Source: Emiliania huxleyi CCMP1516 (Eukaryota; Haptophyta; Isochrysidales; Noelaerhabdaceae). Taken from it: DNA of 26,955 nt. Where the stretch lies: the NCBI RefSeq assembly GCF_000372725.1, contig NW_005198466.1:38960-65914 (forward strand), in the 5' to 3' direction. Within the stretch, counting starts at the first letter, position 1. Each line of letters starts with the position of its first letter. Shown piece by piece: positions 19,708 to 26,955 of this stretch. The position numbers were made by a program, and so were the translations under genes. The notes beneath the pieces are model-generated. The model worked only from the letters and a program-made list of their open reading frames with translations, was not told where the DNA came from and ran no database searches.

Positions 19708-20883
19708 TCACACCTGGCACTCCTTAGCCAGCGCGGCCGCCAGCTGGCGCAGCGAGGGCCTGCCGGCACACGACGACGCCGCGCCGCGGGCGTGCCGCGT
19801 CGGCGCCGCCTCGACGAGGGCCGCCGCGGGCTCGCCGGTGAACTTGTCGTAGTGCACGACCGCGGCGTCTGGCTGGGTGCCGAGCGGGTTGGGCGTCGAG
19901 TGGGCGGCGTACCAGGTATCCACGCCACCGGTGACCAGGCGGAAGAACTGGCGCGGCTGTCCCGTCGGTAGCGGACGGCTCTCGTGCGGCGTGCGGTCGG
20001 TGAACCACACGAGCTCGCCCGCGCGCAGCGCGATCGGGCCCGTCACGCGCCGCTGGTCGAAGATGTCGTCACCCTCCAAGTGCATATCGCAGCGCGCGCA
20101 GCCCGCGTGACTGCCGTACCTCTCGTCGTCCGCCGGCCAGCACGTGCGCGGCTTGGGCGCGCTGGGGAAGCGCTCGTTCAGGCAGGGCCGCAGCGGCTCG
20201 ACGTCGCCGCCGCGACCCACCAGCTCCGTCGGCACAATCGCGTTGTAGATGTGGCAGCTGTCGGACACGTTCGACGCCATGAAGAGGCCGCCCTCAAACT
20301 GGCCGTGGCGCATGGCGTGCCCAAAGCCCCACGGGTGCCACCGCGGCAGCGTGTGCACCTTGCCACTGTCGCACACGTCGCGGTTGAAGCCCTCTGTGTG
20401 CAGCCCGGGCCGCCGCTGCGACGCACCCTCGTGCACGACGCTCTCGTGCACGGTGAGATAGCCGACGCGATCCTTGGGCGACGCCTTCCCGTCGGACCTG
20501 TGCAGCGTCGACGTGCACTTGGCGATCATGGGCCAGTAGGCGTGCAGCTCCGGGGGCAGACTCTTCTTGTCGCCGAGGATGAATGGCATCATGTTCACAT
20601 TGATCGATTTTGGCGCCGGGAACGTCACGTTGTCCACATGCGCAAAGGCGACGAGCTTTTTCTCTTCCTGGGCTTGCAGCGCAGTCATCATCTGCTCACG
20701 CTTCCAAGCGTTGTTGACCACGTGCCAGATGAGCCGAAGCACATCGGAGTGACCCGAGAGGACAGAGAGCGGGCTCTTCTCGTCAGCGGTGCCGAGCAAA
20801 TACGCCATGAGACTCGCGTGCAGCCGCTCCGCCGCCGTCGCTTCGCGCTTGGATGTTGAAGGCGCATCGCCGAGGAGGCTCAT
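19708..20883 (-). CDS. Uncharacterised protein with a 2OG/cupin-type metal-site pattern
   Basis: Single exon, 391 aa from the ATG at 20883. The frame stays open further upstream, but that part is Arg/Ser-rich promoter-like sequence. The N-terminal third is helical (LHASLMAYLL, LRLIWHVVNNAWKREQMMTALQ). The central part has INVNMMPFILG, LPPELHAYWPMIAKC, YLTVHESVVHEG and LHTEGF, where H162-x-E164 could be metal ligands. Then come GGLFMASNVSDSCHIYNAIVP, LRAGELVWFTDRTPHES with H300, RQFFRLVTGGVDTWYA with an Arg placed to hold a carboxylate, and HSTPNPLGTQPD. The H-x-E ... H ... R order resembles Fe(II)/2-oxoglutarate or cupin enzymes; this is inference. A Cys cluster (CARCDMHLEGDD) may bind metal. 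No signal peptide. It shares an upstream region with the RING gene. Confidence 0.7.
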   Translation of the reverse strand: MSLLGDAPSTSKREATAAERLHASLMAYLLGTADEKSPLSVLSGHSDVLRLIWHVVNNAWKREQMMTALQAQEEKKLVAFAHVDNVTFPAPKSINVNMMPFILGDKKSLPPELHAYWPMIAKCTSTLHRSDGKASPKDRVGYLTVHESVVHEGASQRRPGLHTEGFNRDVCDSGKVHTLPRWHPWGFGHAMRHGQFEGGLFMASNVSDSCHIYNAIVPTELVGRGGDVEPLRPCLNERFPSAPKPRTCWPADDERYGSHAGCARCDMHLEGDDIFDQRRVTGPIALRAGELVWFTDRTPHESRPLPTGQPRQFFRLVTGGVDTWYAAHSTPNPLGTQPDAAVVHYDKFTGEPAAALVEAAPTRHARGAASSCAGRPSLRQLAAALAKECQV

Positions 20884-21714
20884 CCGGTCGCGCGTGCCGG
20901 CTGCCGCAAAAGCGGCTGGCTCACGAGAGCGTTTCGCCGCGCGGTTGTTTGTTCGCGAGCGAGCGAGCGAGCGAGCGTGTCGGACGTGTCCAGTCGCAAA
21001 TCCGTCCCGCTGCGTCGTGAGTCGGGATATAACAAAACGACGGGTCGCTGGCACGACAAGGGCGCGGACTGGCGCGGACTGGCACACACACAATATAAGA
21101 ATAGGAACGCTTGACGGTCGCTCGCCATGTCGATCTCCGCGCACGCGGCGCGCTCGACCTCCGCGGTCGGCTGCCGCAAAAGCGGCAACTAAACAAAAAC
21201 AAAAACAAACGGACACAACAAAAGCGGAAGAGAGAGATGAAAGCGGAAGGAGAAGAGAATTCAAAAATCTCTCTCTCTCAAAAGTGGCTGGCTCACGATA
21301 GACTTATTTATTTGGTATTGCTAAAAATCTCTCTCTCCCACGCGCGACAGCCGACAGGTAGCAGCGTGGGGCAGAATTTCTCATCGAAGGAAGAAAAAAT
21401 GTTGGGAGAAAAATTCTGCCGCGCTGACGCGGCGCTTGGGAGATGTCTCCTCTCTCCTTGTACCTTGATTGACCATCCTTGTTTATTCACGATGCGGGTT
21501 TGCGGCGCTTCCCTGTCGTCGTATCTTTAGCTTCACAGGATTGAAAAGGGAGAGGGAGGTGTGTTCTCCAGGCGCGGCGTTAGAGAGTCCCGTTAGGTTA
21601 GCTTAGTACATGTAGAAAACGCGGTAGTCCCGTAGGCCGTCAAAAGAGAAAAAATACTTCGCGATCATCTGTCATTGAGTTGCTCCGTCCGACGCGGTGG
21701 TTGTGTGTGGTGTG
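20884..21714. promoter_or_regulatory. Divergent promoter region with repeated short motifs
   Basis: This gap separates the starts of the cupin-like gene (minus) and the RING gene (plus). CGGCTGCCGCAAAAGCGGC occurs exactly at 20898-20916 and 21168-21186; its core GCCGC-AAAA-GCGGC is a small hairpin. The adjoining GGCTGGCTCACGA-like stretch (20911-20930) recurs with changes at 21279-21302. AAAAATCTCTCTCTC occurs at about 21263 and, preceded by CT, at 21321-21337. A GAGC tetramer run lies at about 20955-20977. Any regulatory role is inferred from position. Confidence 0.45.
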
Positions 21715-23592
21715 ATGCGATCTCCACCTCCGTTTGCCACCCTGGCCCCCCTGCGCAAGCCACCTTCCGTCGCGGACGTCGAGAACGCCGTGCTTGAAGA
21801 CCACGTTATCATGGAGGACGTCACCTGCGCCATCTGCCTCTCCATCCTGCACGAGCCAACCTCGCTGCAGTGCGGACACACGTTCTGCTGCTCCTGCGTC
21901 CGGGCGGCGCTCCGGCGGACCTCCGCGTGTCCCGTTTGCCGCCAGCCCGCGCATCAGCGGCTGCAGGTCAATCGCCTCCTTGCACGACTCCTCATGCAGA
22001 TTTTCCCAAACGAGACGCTCGCGAGGCGGGCCGAGGTCGCGCAGGACGCGGCCCGCCAGCCACGGCCGCGAACGACTGGCTCGTTTGGAAACGTGCTTCG
22101 CCTCGCGCCCATCTTGCTGCGCAGAGTTGGCCTTTTCGCCTCGTTGGTCCTCCTCGCAGCGCTGTGTGCTCTGGCCGCCGCCGACTCGGGCCGCCCACGC
22201 AAGCCTCGGGGCGAGCCGGCGGGGTTCGGCACTGACGCCGCACACGCTCGGCGTAGGAGGGCCGCTCTCGTGGTCCCACCCATTTGGCGCGCTGCTGTCG
22301 GCGCCGCTCTACTCGCAGCCCGAGCCGCAGCCCGCCGGCTACCTTGGGCGCGCCGCAACGCTCTCGCACGCGCACTGGAGAGTTCCCGGCAGCCGGGGTG
22401 GGTCCAACCGGGGTGGTGGGTGGGGCGAGCGCGCGGTGGTGACCAGGCTCAGCGGTGTCGCCGTCCAGACGTGCAGCACTTCGCCCCGCCGCCGTGTCCT
22501 TAGGCGGTTTGGCGAGCCGCTCGGCGTCGTGGAGTCTCCGCTGGGCGACACTCCCCCAACCGCCGGCACGACAAGGCTAGACACTTCCTAGACACTTCCT
22601 AGACACTCCCTGCTAGACAGCTCAAGCGCAGTGTCGGTGCTCGAGGGGGGGGGGGGGGCGGCTCACCTCTGAGAGGCGAGGCGTGTGCTGTCGCGCGTTG
22701 GCGGTACGTCCCTTCCTAGACACCTCCTAGACACTTCCTAGACACTTCCTTGTCGCGCGTAGGCAGTACGTCCTCGCGTCGAGCGACGATGTCGACCTCG
22801 CGGACGCTCCGGGAGGCGCGCGAGATGTGGGGAGATATGGGGAGATATGGGGACGCTCCGGGAGGCGCGCGTCGTGAGCACGTGATTCGCTGTGCCGCAT
22901 GCACGCGAGGTCGTGTGCCGCGCAGGACCCTCAAAGCCTGACGGCGGTGTGTTGGTGCGCTGCTGCAGTAGGCTCCGGAGGCGGCTCGTACCCCGCAGGA
23001 GGCGGCTCGTACCCCGCAGAGGAGTCGGGCCTCTTCTCCTCGCTCTCCGTGTCCCTCTCCGCCCTCGCCGCCGCGCGGAGGAGGGGGCCTGCGGCCGACG
23101 TCCCTGCATCTCCGTCCCTCGACGCGCCGAGCGTGTCGTACCTCGACGACGAGGAGGAGCCGCTGAGGGAAGGGCAGAGGGAAGGGCTGGGGAGGGACAG
23201 GCCGGGGAGGGACGGGGCGCTGGGTGCCCTGCCCTCTTCGCGACCCGTTCACGTTGTGACGGCGGCCGCGTACCCCGCCTTCCCCGCCGGACCCGGCCGG
23301 TCGGGCCCCTTCCTTGTCGGCGGCGGCGTTGCGGCGGTCGAGGGCTCTAGATGCGGAAGATCTCCGCATATCTCGAGGGCAGGACGTGGGGACGGCGCTA
23401 GTCAAGCTGTGAGCAGCGTCTCTTCACACCTCGTGTTGTGAGCAGGTCGAGGACGTGGAGATGGCGCTTGGCCGCGCGCAGGCCGAGGTCGAGCGGCTGC
23501 GGATACGCAAGGAGCAACTCGTGCGCAAGGCCGAGGCACTCGGCGCGATGCGCTCGGTGCGCTCTCGGCACGGGGAGGTGACACTGACCTGA
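21715..23592 (+). CDS. RING-finger (C3HC4) membrane protein, probable E3 ubiquitin ligase; exons after the first tentative
   Basis: The ATG at 21715 opens a frame with a textbook RING-HC finger: C38, C41, C53, H55, C58, C61, C72 and C75 (CAICLSILHEPTSLQCGH ... CPVC). RING fingers recruit an E2 enzyme for ubiquitin transfer. A hydrophobic segment, about 138-157 (RVGLFASLVLLAALCALAAA), is a likely membrane anchor. The first exon probably ends at 22252 (C|GTAGGA, phase 1). A fitting second exon starts at 22969 after CTGCTGCAG, with a doubled GGGSYPA and an acidic YLDDEEEP patch. Its end is unclear. A last exon, 23446-23592 (GAGCAG acceptor), encodes 48 aa of coiled coil (VEDVEMALGRAQAEVERLRIRKEQL...) with a stop. 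An alternative is that the RING gene ends sooner and the later exons belong to another gene. Exon 1 is reliable. Confidence 0.6.
22253..22968 (+). other. Probable long intron rich in tandem repeats
   Basis: Between the RING exon and the next likely exon lie repeats of an 11-bp unit close to CCTAGACACTT, in two clusters (about 22577-22617 and 22713-22750). There is also a G13 run near 22645, two copies of a TGTCGCGCGTnGGCnGTACGTCC stretch (about 22690 and 22751), a GGGGAGATAT tandem near 22830, and a doubled GACGCTCCGGGAGGCGCGC at 22802 and 22852. One other frame (about 22240-22400, LGVGGPLSWSHPFGALLSAPLYSQ) reads well enough to be an extra exon. Confidence 0.45.
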
Positions 23593-23803
23593 GGTGTCGC
23601 CGGGTCGCCGCGCTGAGCGCTCGAGCCTTGGTGGGGCCGGAGCTCTCGCGGGGATGCGGCTGGCGAACAGCGATGTCAGTACGGACAGCGCGCGGAACAG
23701 CGCGTCGCAGCTAGAGTGGTGAACCGATTGGGTCCAACCCCCCCCCGGCGAGAAGGCCGAAGCGGGCACACACCAGCAGACTTTTTTTGGCCTAGCCGCT
23801 AGC

Positions 23804-24195
23804 TAGAGCTGTTTAACATTAACTTTGGGCCTAACAGTTGCGCTATTGTTGGCTGAAATCCTTAACGTTGTTCAAGTGTTCACCCCAGCCCATGCTGTTA
23901 CTGTTTGTTACTGTTGTTACTGTTGTTCAGCGGCCAGCAAGCAGAACGGTGCAAAAAACCCGCTACCCGGGTAAAACCCGCGAAAATACCTGGGATTTCC
24001 CGGGTATTTTCGGGTATTACCCGCACTGGACGCTGGAGATCGTCGTGGGTCACTGCCAGGCCTTCCTTATTACTTATTGTTGTTCAGCCGGCCTAACGTT
24101 AGCTACTGTTGTTGGGGAGCCCCACTCTGTTGTTCTGTTGTTACTGTTACGTAACAGTAGCAACATTGTTCAGCTCCCAACGTTAAACAGCTCTA
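23804..24195. mobile_element. MITE-like element, about 390 bp
   Basis: Perfect 14-bp terminal inverted repeats, TAGAGCTGTTTAAC at 23804-23817 and its complement at 24182-24195, enclose DNA that is clearly AT-richer than its surroundings. If the outermost TA is the target duplication, the form matches Tc1/mariner-type (Stowaway-like) MITEs; this is inference. Inside are a near-palindrome around 23967-24023 (CCCGGGTA/TACCCGGG and GAAAATAC/GTATTTTC arms), a perfect 18-bp palindrome TACTGTTACGTAACAGTA at 24142-24159, and many GTTACTGTTGTT words. It has no coding capacity. It lies in the gap between the RING gene and the YYYA protein gene. Confidence 0.65.
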
Positions 24196-24576
24196 CCCAC
24201 TACCGCTAATCAGCCCCTTGGAGTGTGAAGGCTTCGTAGCCCTCCCGGTCTGAAGATCCGCAGGACTGGAGCGAAAAAAAGCAAGCGAGTGACCGCTAGC
24301 CGTGCCGCGCAGGGTCCAGGGAGAGCACCAGCGCGCGCAGGTGGCTAATCTTTGTTGAGAATTTGTGTGTGTGTGCCCACCGCGCCGCTCCTCACCCCTA
24401 GTAACTAACGCGAAATCCATGTCACACGTACCGATGTGGATCACATAACTCATATAAAACTGTGCACCCTGTGGCTGTGGCCTGTGCCACCGAGACGAGA
24501 AAAAAACACATAAATGACGTCAGACGGGGGGACGCCGCGCGCACTGTCGAGTGTACTCGAGCGACGAGGCATGCTA
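24196..24576. other. Gap downstream of the YYYA protein gene
   Basis: No gene seen. It contains a short GT run near 24364 and should include the 3' UTR of the minus-strand gene that ends at 24577. Confidence 0.35.
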
Positions 24577-25149
24577 TCATGGTTCTTTCTCCCACGGCGT
24601 GAGTGAACCGTCCGGCGCGATGCGTTGTGGCACGGTCGGCACATGGTAGTCCTTGGCTCGAGCGTGAGCGTAGTAGTAGGAGTTCTCCGCGCCCCTCACC
24701 TCCAGGTCCCGCTGGATCGCGCCAGCTGCAGCGCTGCCCGCGTGCCCTCGCCCAGAGATGGGCACCGGAGCCGCAACCGGCAGGACGCACTCGCCTTTCG
24801 GCACCGCAGCGTAGTAGTATCCACTGCTGCGGGCTTTGCTCTCTGGTGCCAGCGGGGACGAGGCCGGAGGGGCTGCAGGCCCGGCGCGAATGGCGGCCGT
24901 CGTCGCCGGAGCGGCGGCAGCGGCCGGTAGAGGCGGTGGCGGTGCACTCGTGCTCGGCAACGATGCAGCTCTGCCGAGGCGCACACGGTACTCTGCGGCG
25001 GCTCTTGCCGCAGGATCATCGCCAGGCCTCATCCGGACCATGAATCTCTCCGCAGTCGGCGGCCTGACCTTGAGTACTCCGGAGTCATACAGCAGCCACG
25101 CGATTTCCTCCTCTCCAACCCGCGTGCGCCCTTTAGAGCTGGCTGGCAT
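24577..25149 (-). CDS. Unknown 190-aa protein with a twin YYYA motif
   Basis: Single exon from the ATG at 25149. The N-terminal part (about 1-60) is ordered-looking: GEEEIAWLLYDSGVLKVRPPTAERFMVRMRPGDD. An Ala/Pro-rich linker follows (about 60-105). Then a YYYA motif occurs twice: SSGYYYAAVPKGECVLPVAAPVPI (111-130) and NSYYYAHARAKDYHVPTVPQRI (157-177), ending TPWEKEP. The two copies share YYYA, a Lys about five to seven residues on, and a Val/Pro-rich end, so this is a short duplicated motif, perhaps a binding peptide. There is no signal peptide or membrane segment. I do not recognise the family. Codon use and the clean stop support a real gene. A CTAAAAATCTCTCTCTC motif lies 53-69 bp upstream of the start. 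Confidence 0.6.
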   Translation of the reverse strand: MPASSKGRTRVGEEEIAWLLYDSGVLKVRPPTAERFMVRMRPGDDPAARAAAEYRVRLGRAASLPSTSAPPPPLPAAAAAPATTAAIRAGPAAPPASSPLAPESKARSSGYYYAAVPKGECVLPVAAPVPISGRGHAGSAAAGAIQRDLEVRGAENSYYYAHARAKDYHVPTVPQRIAPDGSLTPWEKEP

Positions 25150-25432
25150 GTCAAGGGCCGCGCCGCGAGCTGCTAAAACAAACTCAAAGGCGGTCGTATG
25201 TGAGAGAGAGATTTTTAGAAGCCAACAAGAAATGTGTCACACAGAGTGATTTGCGCTCGGCAGCTTGTCGACTACCAGCCGGAGCCGGAGTCGGAACCGT
25301 AGCCGAGATGGTCTTCGAGGGTGTCGAATATGTCGTATGTGTGAGTCAGTCAGTGTTACACACCTCCTAGCATGGAGGACGGGCCCACACGCACACACAC
25401 GCTCCACACGATTGGCTCGGGAGCCGACACGA
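25150..25432. other. Upstream region of the YYYA protein gene
   Basis: No gene seen. GAGAGAGAGATTTTTAG at 25202-25218 is the exact complement of 21321-21337. Tandem-like GCCGGAG/GTCGGAACCG words lie near 25273-25300, GTCAGTCAGT near 25344, and CA-rich runs at 25388-25440 next to the hairpin element. Confidence 0.4.
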
Positions 25433-25862
25433 GGCACACAAGGTGAACCTTCTTTTCTACCAGGCTAGGATTGAGTGAGTGAGAGCAGCCTCGCTCTCAA
25501 TCCTTTAAGAAGCCGAAGGATATTGTGAGCAGCACTCCTCGCAATCGTAGCATCTCTGTGCGATTGTGAGCACCTACGCTCGCAATCCTACATCTTCTAG
25601 GCTGCTTCTAGGACTAAGAGCAGCTCCGCTCCCAAGATGACTGGTGACGCCTACTACCAGCGCGCTCAATCCGAGCAAAGTCTAGGGTTGCGAGCAGCAC
25701 GGCTCACAATCCTAGCAACATGCCTCCGATTGCGAGCAGTGCTGCTCGCAATCCTACATCTTGTAGGACTAATCTCTAATGAGCGGCTGCGCTCACAATC
25801 GTACCAAAGGTCTAAGGATTGCGAGCTAGCCTGGTAGAAAAGAAGGTTCTCACCGGCACACA
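25433..25862. mobile_element. Transposon-like element built of a row of hairpins
   Basis: Perfect 24-bp terminal inverted repeats lie at 25445-25468 (starting GAACCTTCTTTTC) and 25826-25849. Just outside, the 8-mer GGCACACA occurs at 25433-25440 and 25855-25862, a candidate target-site duplication, although the left flank is CA-rich. Between the repeats are about seven imperfect palindromes of the form GGATTGYGAGCAGC-n-GCTCGCAATCCTA, beginning near 25467, 25517, 25561, 25610, 25683, 25728 and 25766. A half unit lies at 25815. Spacing is 38-73 bp, mostly 44-50. The best unit, 25728-25753, pairs 12 of 12 around a 2-nt loop. There is no coding capacity. It is a non-autonomous DNA transposon by form; an 8-bp duplication would suit the hAT group, but the ends are not typical. 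Confidence 0.75.
25728..25753. repeat. Best hairpin unit of the array
   Basis: GATTGCGAGCAG and its exact complement flank TG, giving a 12-bp perfect stem. A second small perfect stem, TCCTACA/TGTAGGA (25752-25768, 3-nt loop), links it to the next unit. A similar CTACATCTTCTAGG link follows the third unit. Confidence 0.85.
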
Positions 25863-26293
25863 GCCGTAGCACCGACCGGGTCCGGACTGCTGAACACACA
25901 GCACACAGCTCACAGGACAGCTCACGAGGTGGCTCTTACGAAAAAGAAAGAAAGAAAACCGACAACCCAAGGGAGGGATGGGAGGACGGCACGCCGCCAC
26001 CACACAGGGATTTTAAGTATGTGGCTCTTACGCGTGCATTCCCGTACGAGGGGAGAGAGAAGCTAAAAGTACGTACGTACTATTTTAGATTACCCGCTCA
26101 TCAAGTCGACGACGTCGGGGAGGGGCTCGTGGGACAATGCTCAATGGTGGCAATGTGGCGTCGGTGCACGGTGGGCCACCTCTACGGGTGTTTGGAAACA
26201 CGCTGGACAAGGCGTTGACGGCGGTCGTGGGGTGCAAGCGAAGGAGCGTGGCCGTCAGGTGGACGGACCGCTCGACCACTCGACTGGAAAGGG
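25863..26293. other. Gap with no gene seen
   Basis: It holds a GAAA run near 25941, a stretch (25955-25983) resembling 17438-17467 (shared core CAAGGGAGGGAT), two GTGGCTCTTACG copies (about 25929 and 26020), and an ACGTACGTAC tandem near 26071. Confidence 0.35.
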
Positions 26294-26650
26294 ATGGGTC
26301 AAAGACCACGCGTATGGAGACGGATGGGTCAAGAAGAATGCAGGCTGGGTGGATGGGGGCGCAGTACTACCGACGCGAAGTGGGTCAAGAGAGCCATAAC
26401 GCGGCTGGTGCTCGTGGAAACTTTGGGTGGCATTGCGCCGCCCACCAAGCAGTTCCTCCACGTGTTCGCCAAGGAAGCGGCGGGCACCAACACGGACCGG
26501 ACGGTGTACGGGGCGGCGTCGGCGAGCGCCTCCTCCTTCGTCGTCCACCACACGCAGCAGATCTCCATGGCGGCGGTGGCGGGCGACGGGCGCCCGTACC
26601 GCCTAGCTCCGCGGACGGGCCCCTCCACCCTTCACGGACGGATCATGTAG
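26294..26650 (+). CDS. Possible coding fragment, perhaps of a retroelement
   Basis: From about 26372 to the stop at 26650 the frame reads DAKWVKRAITRLVLVETLGG, then APPTKQFLHVFAKEAAG and ASSFVVHHTQQISMAAVAGDG. This has the look of a folded protein end. The LVLVETLGG-APPT ... FVxHHTQxIS pattern reminds me of a segment found at the ends of reverse-transcriptase-type repeats in algal genomes, but I cannot verify this. The upstream part contains GGATGGGTCAA repeats and is not convincing, so it is either a truncated element or a last exon. Confidence 0.3.
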   Translation: MGQRPRVWRRMGQEECRLGGWGRSTTDAKWVKRAITRLVLVETLGGIAPPTKQFLHVFAKEAAGTNTDRTVYGAASASASSFVVHHTQQISMAAVAGDGRPYRLAPRTGPSTLHGRIM

Positions 26651-26904
26651 TCCCCACAATCGCTGTCGTGGGATCGCTTGTCATGTGAGATCGCGTTGTG
26701 ACTGTGTCCCATAGCTGCCACACTCTGCGAACCCGCCGCCAGTGATAGCGCGTCGTTGGAGGAGGCGAAGAAGAAGCCATACTCAGACCGAACCGCGTTA
26801 CGATGACTGCCCTCGTTGTGTTCTTGACACCCTACCCCGCCTTCTCTCCCGCGGCGGCGGCCCAGCTCCCTGTTCGGACACTTCCACGCTTCCCGCCGCC
26901 CGCG

Positions 26905-26955
26905 ATGGACGCGCTCGAGCTTTCAAAGCATCAGATCCAGCGTGACCTCCGCCAG
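26905..26955 (+). CDS. Possible start of a gene that runs off the window
   Basis: An ATG in a strong context (CCGCCCGCGATGG) opens 17 codons, MDALELSKHQIQRDLRQ, to the window end without a stop. The composition (Leu, Lys, Gln, Asp) differs from the Arg/Pro-rich shadow frames and resembles the start of a helical protein. It is too short to identify. Confidence 0.35.
   Translation, partial: MDALELSKHQIQRDLRQ

Noticed and set aside
19984..20859. A 291-codon plus-strand frame rich in Arg, His and Val
   Set aside because: It is antisense to the cupin-like gene, which has the more protein-like composition and motifs.
25433..25862. A CRISPR array, suggested by the repeated palindromes
   Set aside because: The repeats are imperfect and not separated by unique spacers of constant length. 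The block is closed by terminal inverted repeats, and the genome is eukaryotic.

Overview
This is nuclear DNA of a eukaryote with a GC-rich genome. The genes lie on both strands, are separated by repeat-bearing gaps, and are cut by short introns (65-68 bp or about 160-250 bp). A small protein near 9.15 kb starts with a signal peptide followed at once by Phe and a transit-like stretch (ANA|FGRR). That is the plastid-targeting layout of algae with red-type secondary plastids. Two introns appear to use GC-AG borders. Together these suggest a unicellular alga of the haptophyte/stramenopile kind, and a haptophyte is my best guess. This is inference; no rRNA or organelle marker is present.

Layout. 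1-2356: low-complexity, gene-poor DNA with one doubtful exon. 2357-8212 (minus): a complete seven-exon kinesin-5 motor of 1605 aa with a very long Ala-rich coiled-coil tail. About 8368-8847 (plus): a doubtful basic, charged ORF. 9151-9555 (plus): the plastid-targeted Cys-pair protein. 9676-10587 (minus): last exon of a glycosyltransferase-like protein. 10588-12326: repeats, including an inverted pair with tRNA-like promoter boxes. 12327-14473 (plus): a two-exon 2OG-Fe(II) oxygenase with a long uncharacterised C-terminal region and an acidic tail. 14474-16016: no gene seen. 16017-17155 (minus): a three-exon sulfotransferase. 17749-19521 (plus): a three-exon phosphotriesterase-like protein that has lost most metal ligands and gained a Cys4/His zinc-finger-like tail. 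19708-20883 (minus): an uncharacterised cupin/2OG-type protein. 21715 to about 23592 (plus): a RING finger/transmembrane protein, model incomplete. 23804-24195: a MITE-like element. 24577-25149 (minus): an unknown protein with a repeated YYYA motif. 25433-25862: a transposon-like element made of a row of hairpins. 26294-26650: a doubtful coding fragment. 26905-end: the possible start of another gene.

The genes do not form an obvious pathway. They look like a normal stretch of an algal chromosome, with cytoskeletal, plastid, sulfation/glycosylation and oxygenase functions. The most unusual items are the hairpin-array element at 25.4-25.9 kb, the degenerate phosphotriesterase with a zinc-finger tail, the inverted tRNA-like repeats near 11.1 kb, and the GC-AG introns. 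All gene models were built by hand from splice signals, reading frame and family resemblance. None was checked by database search.
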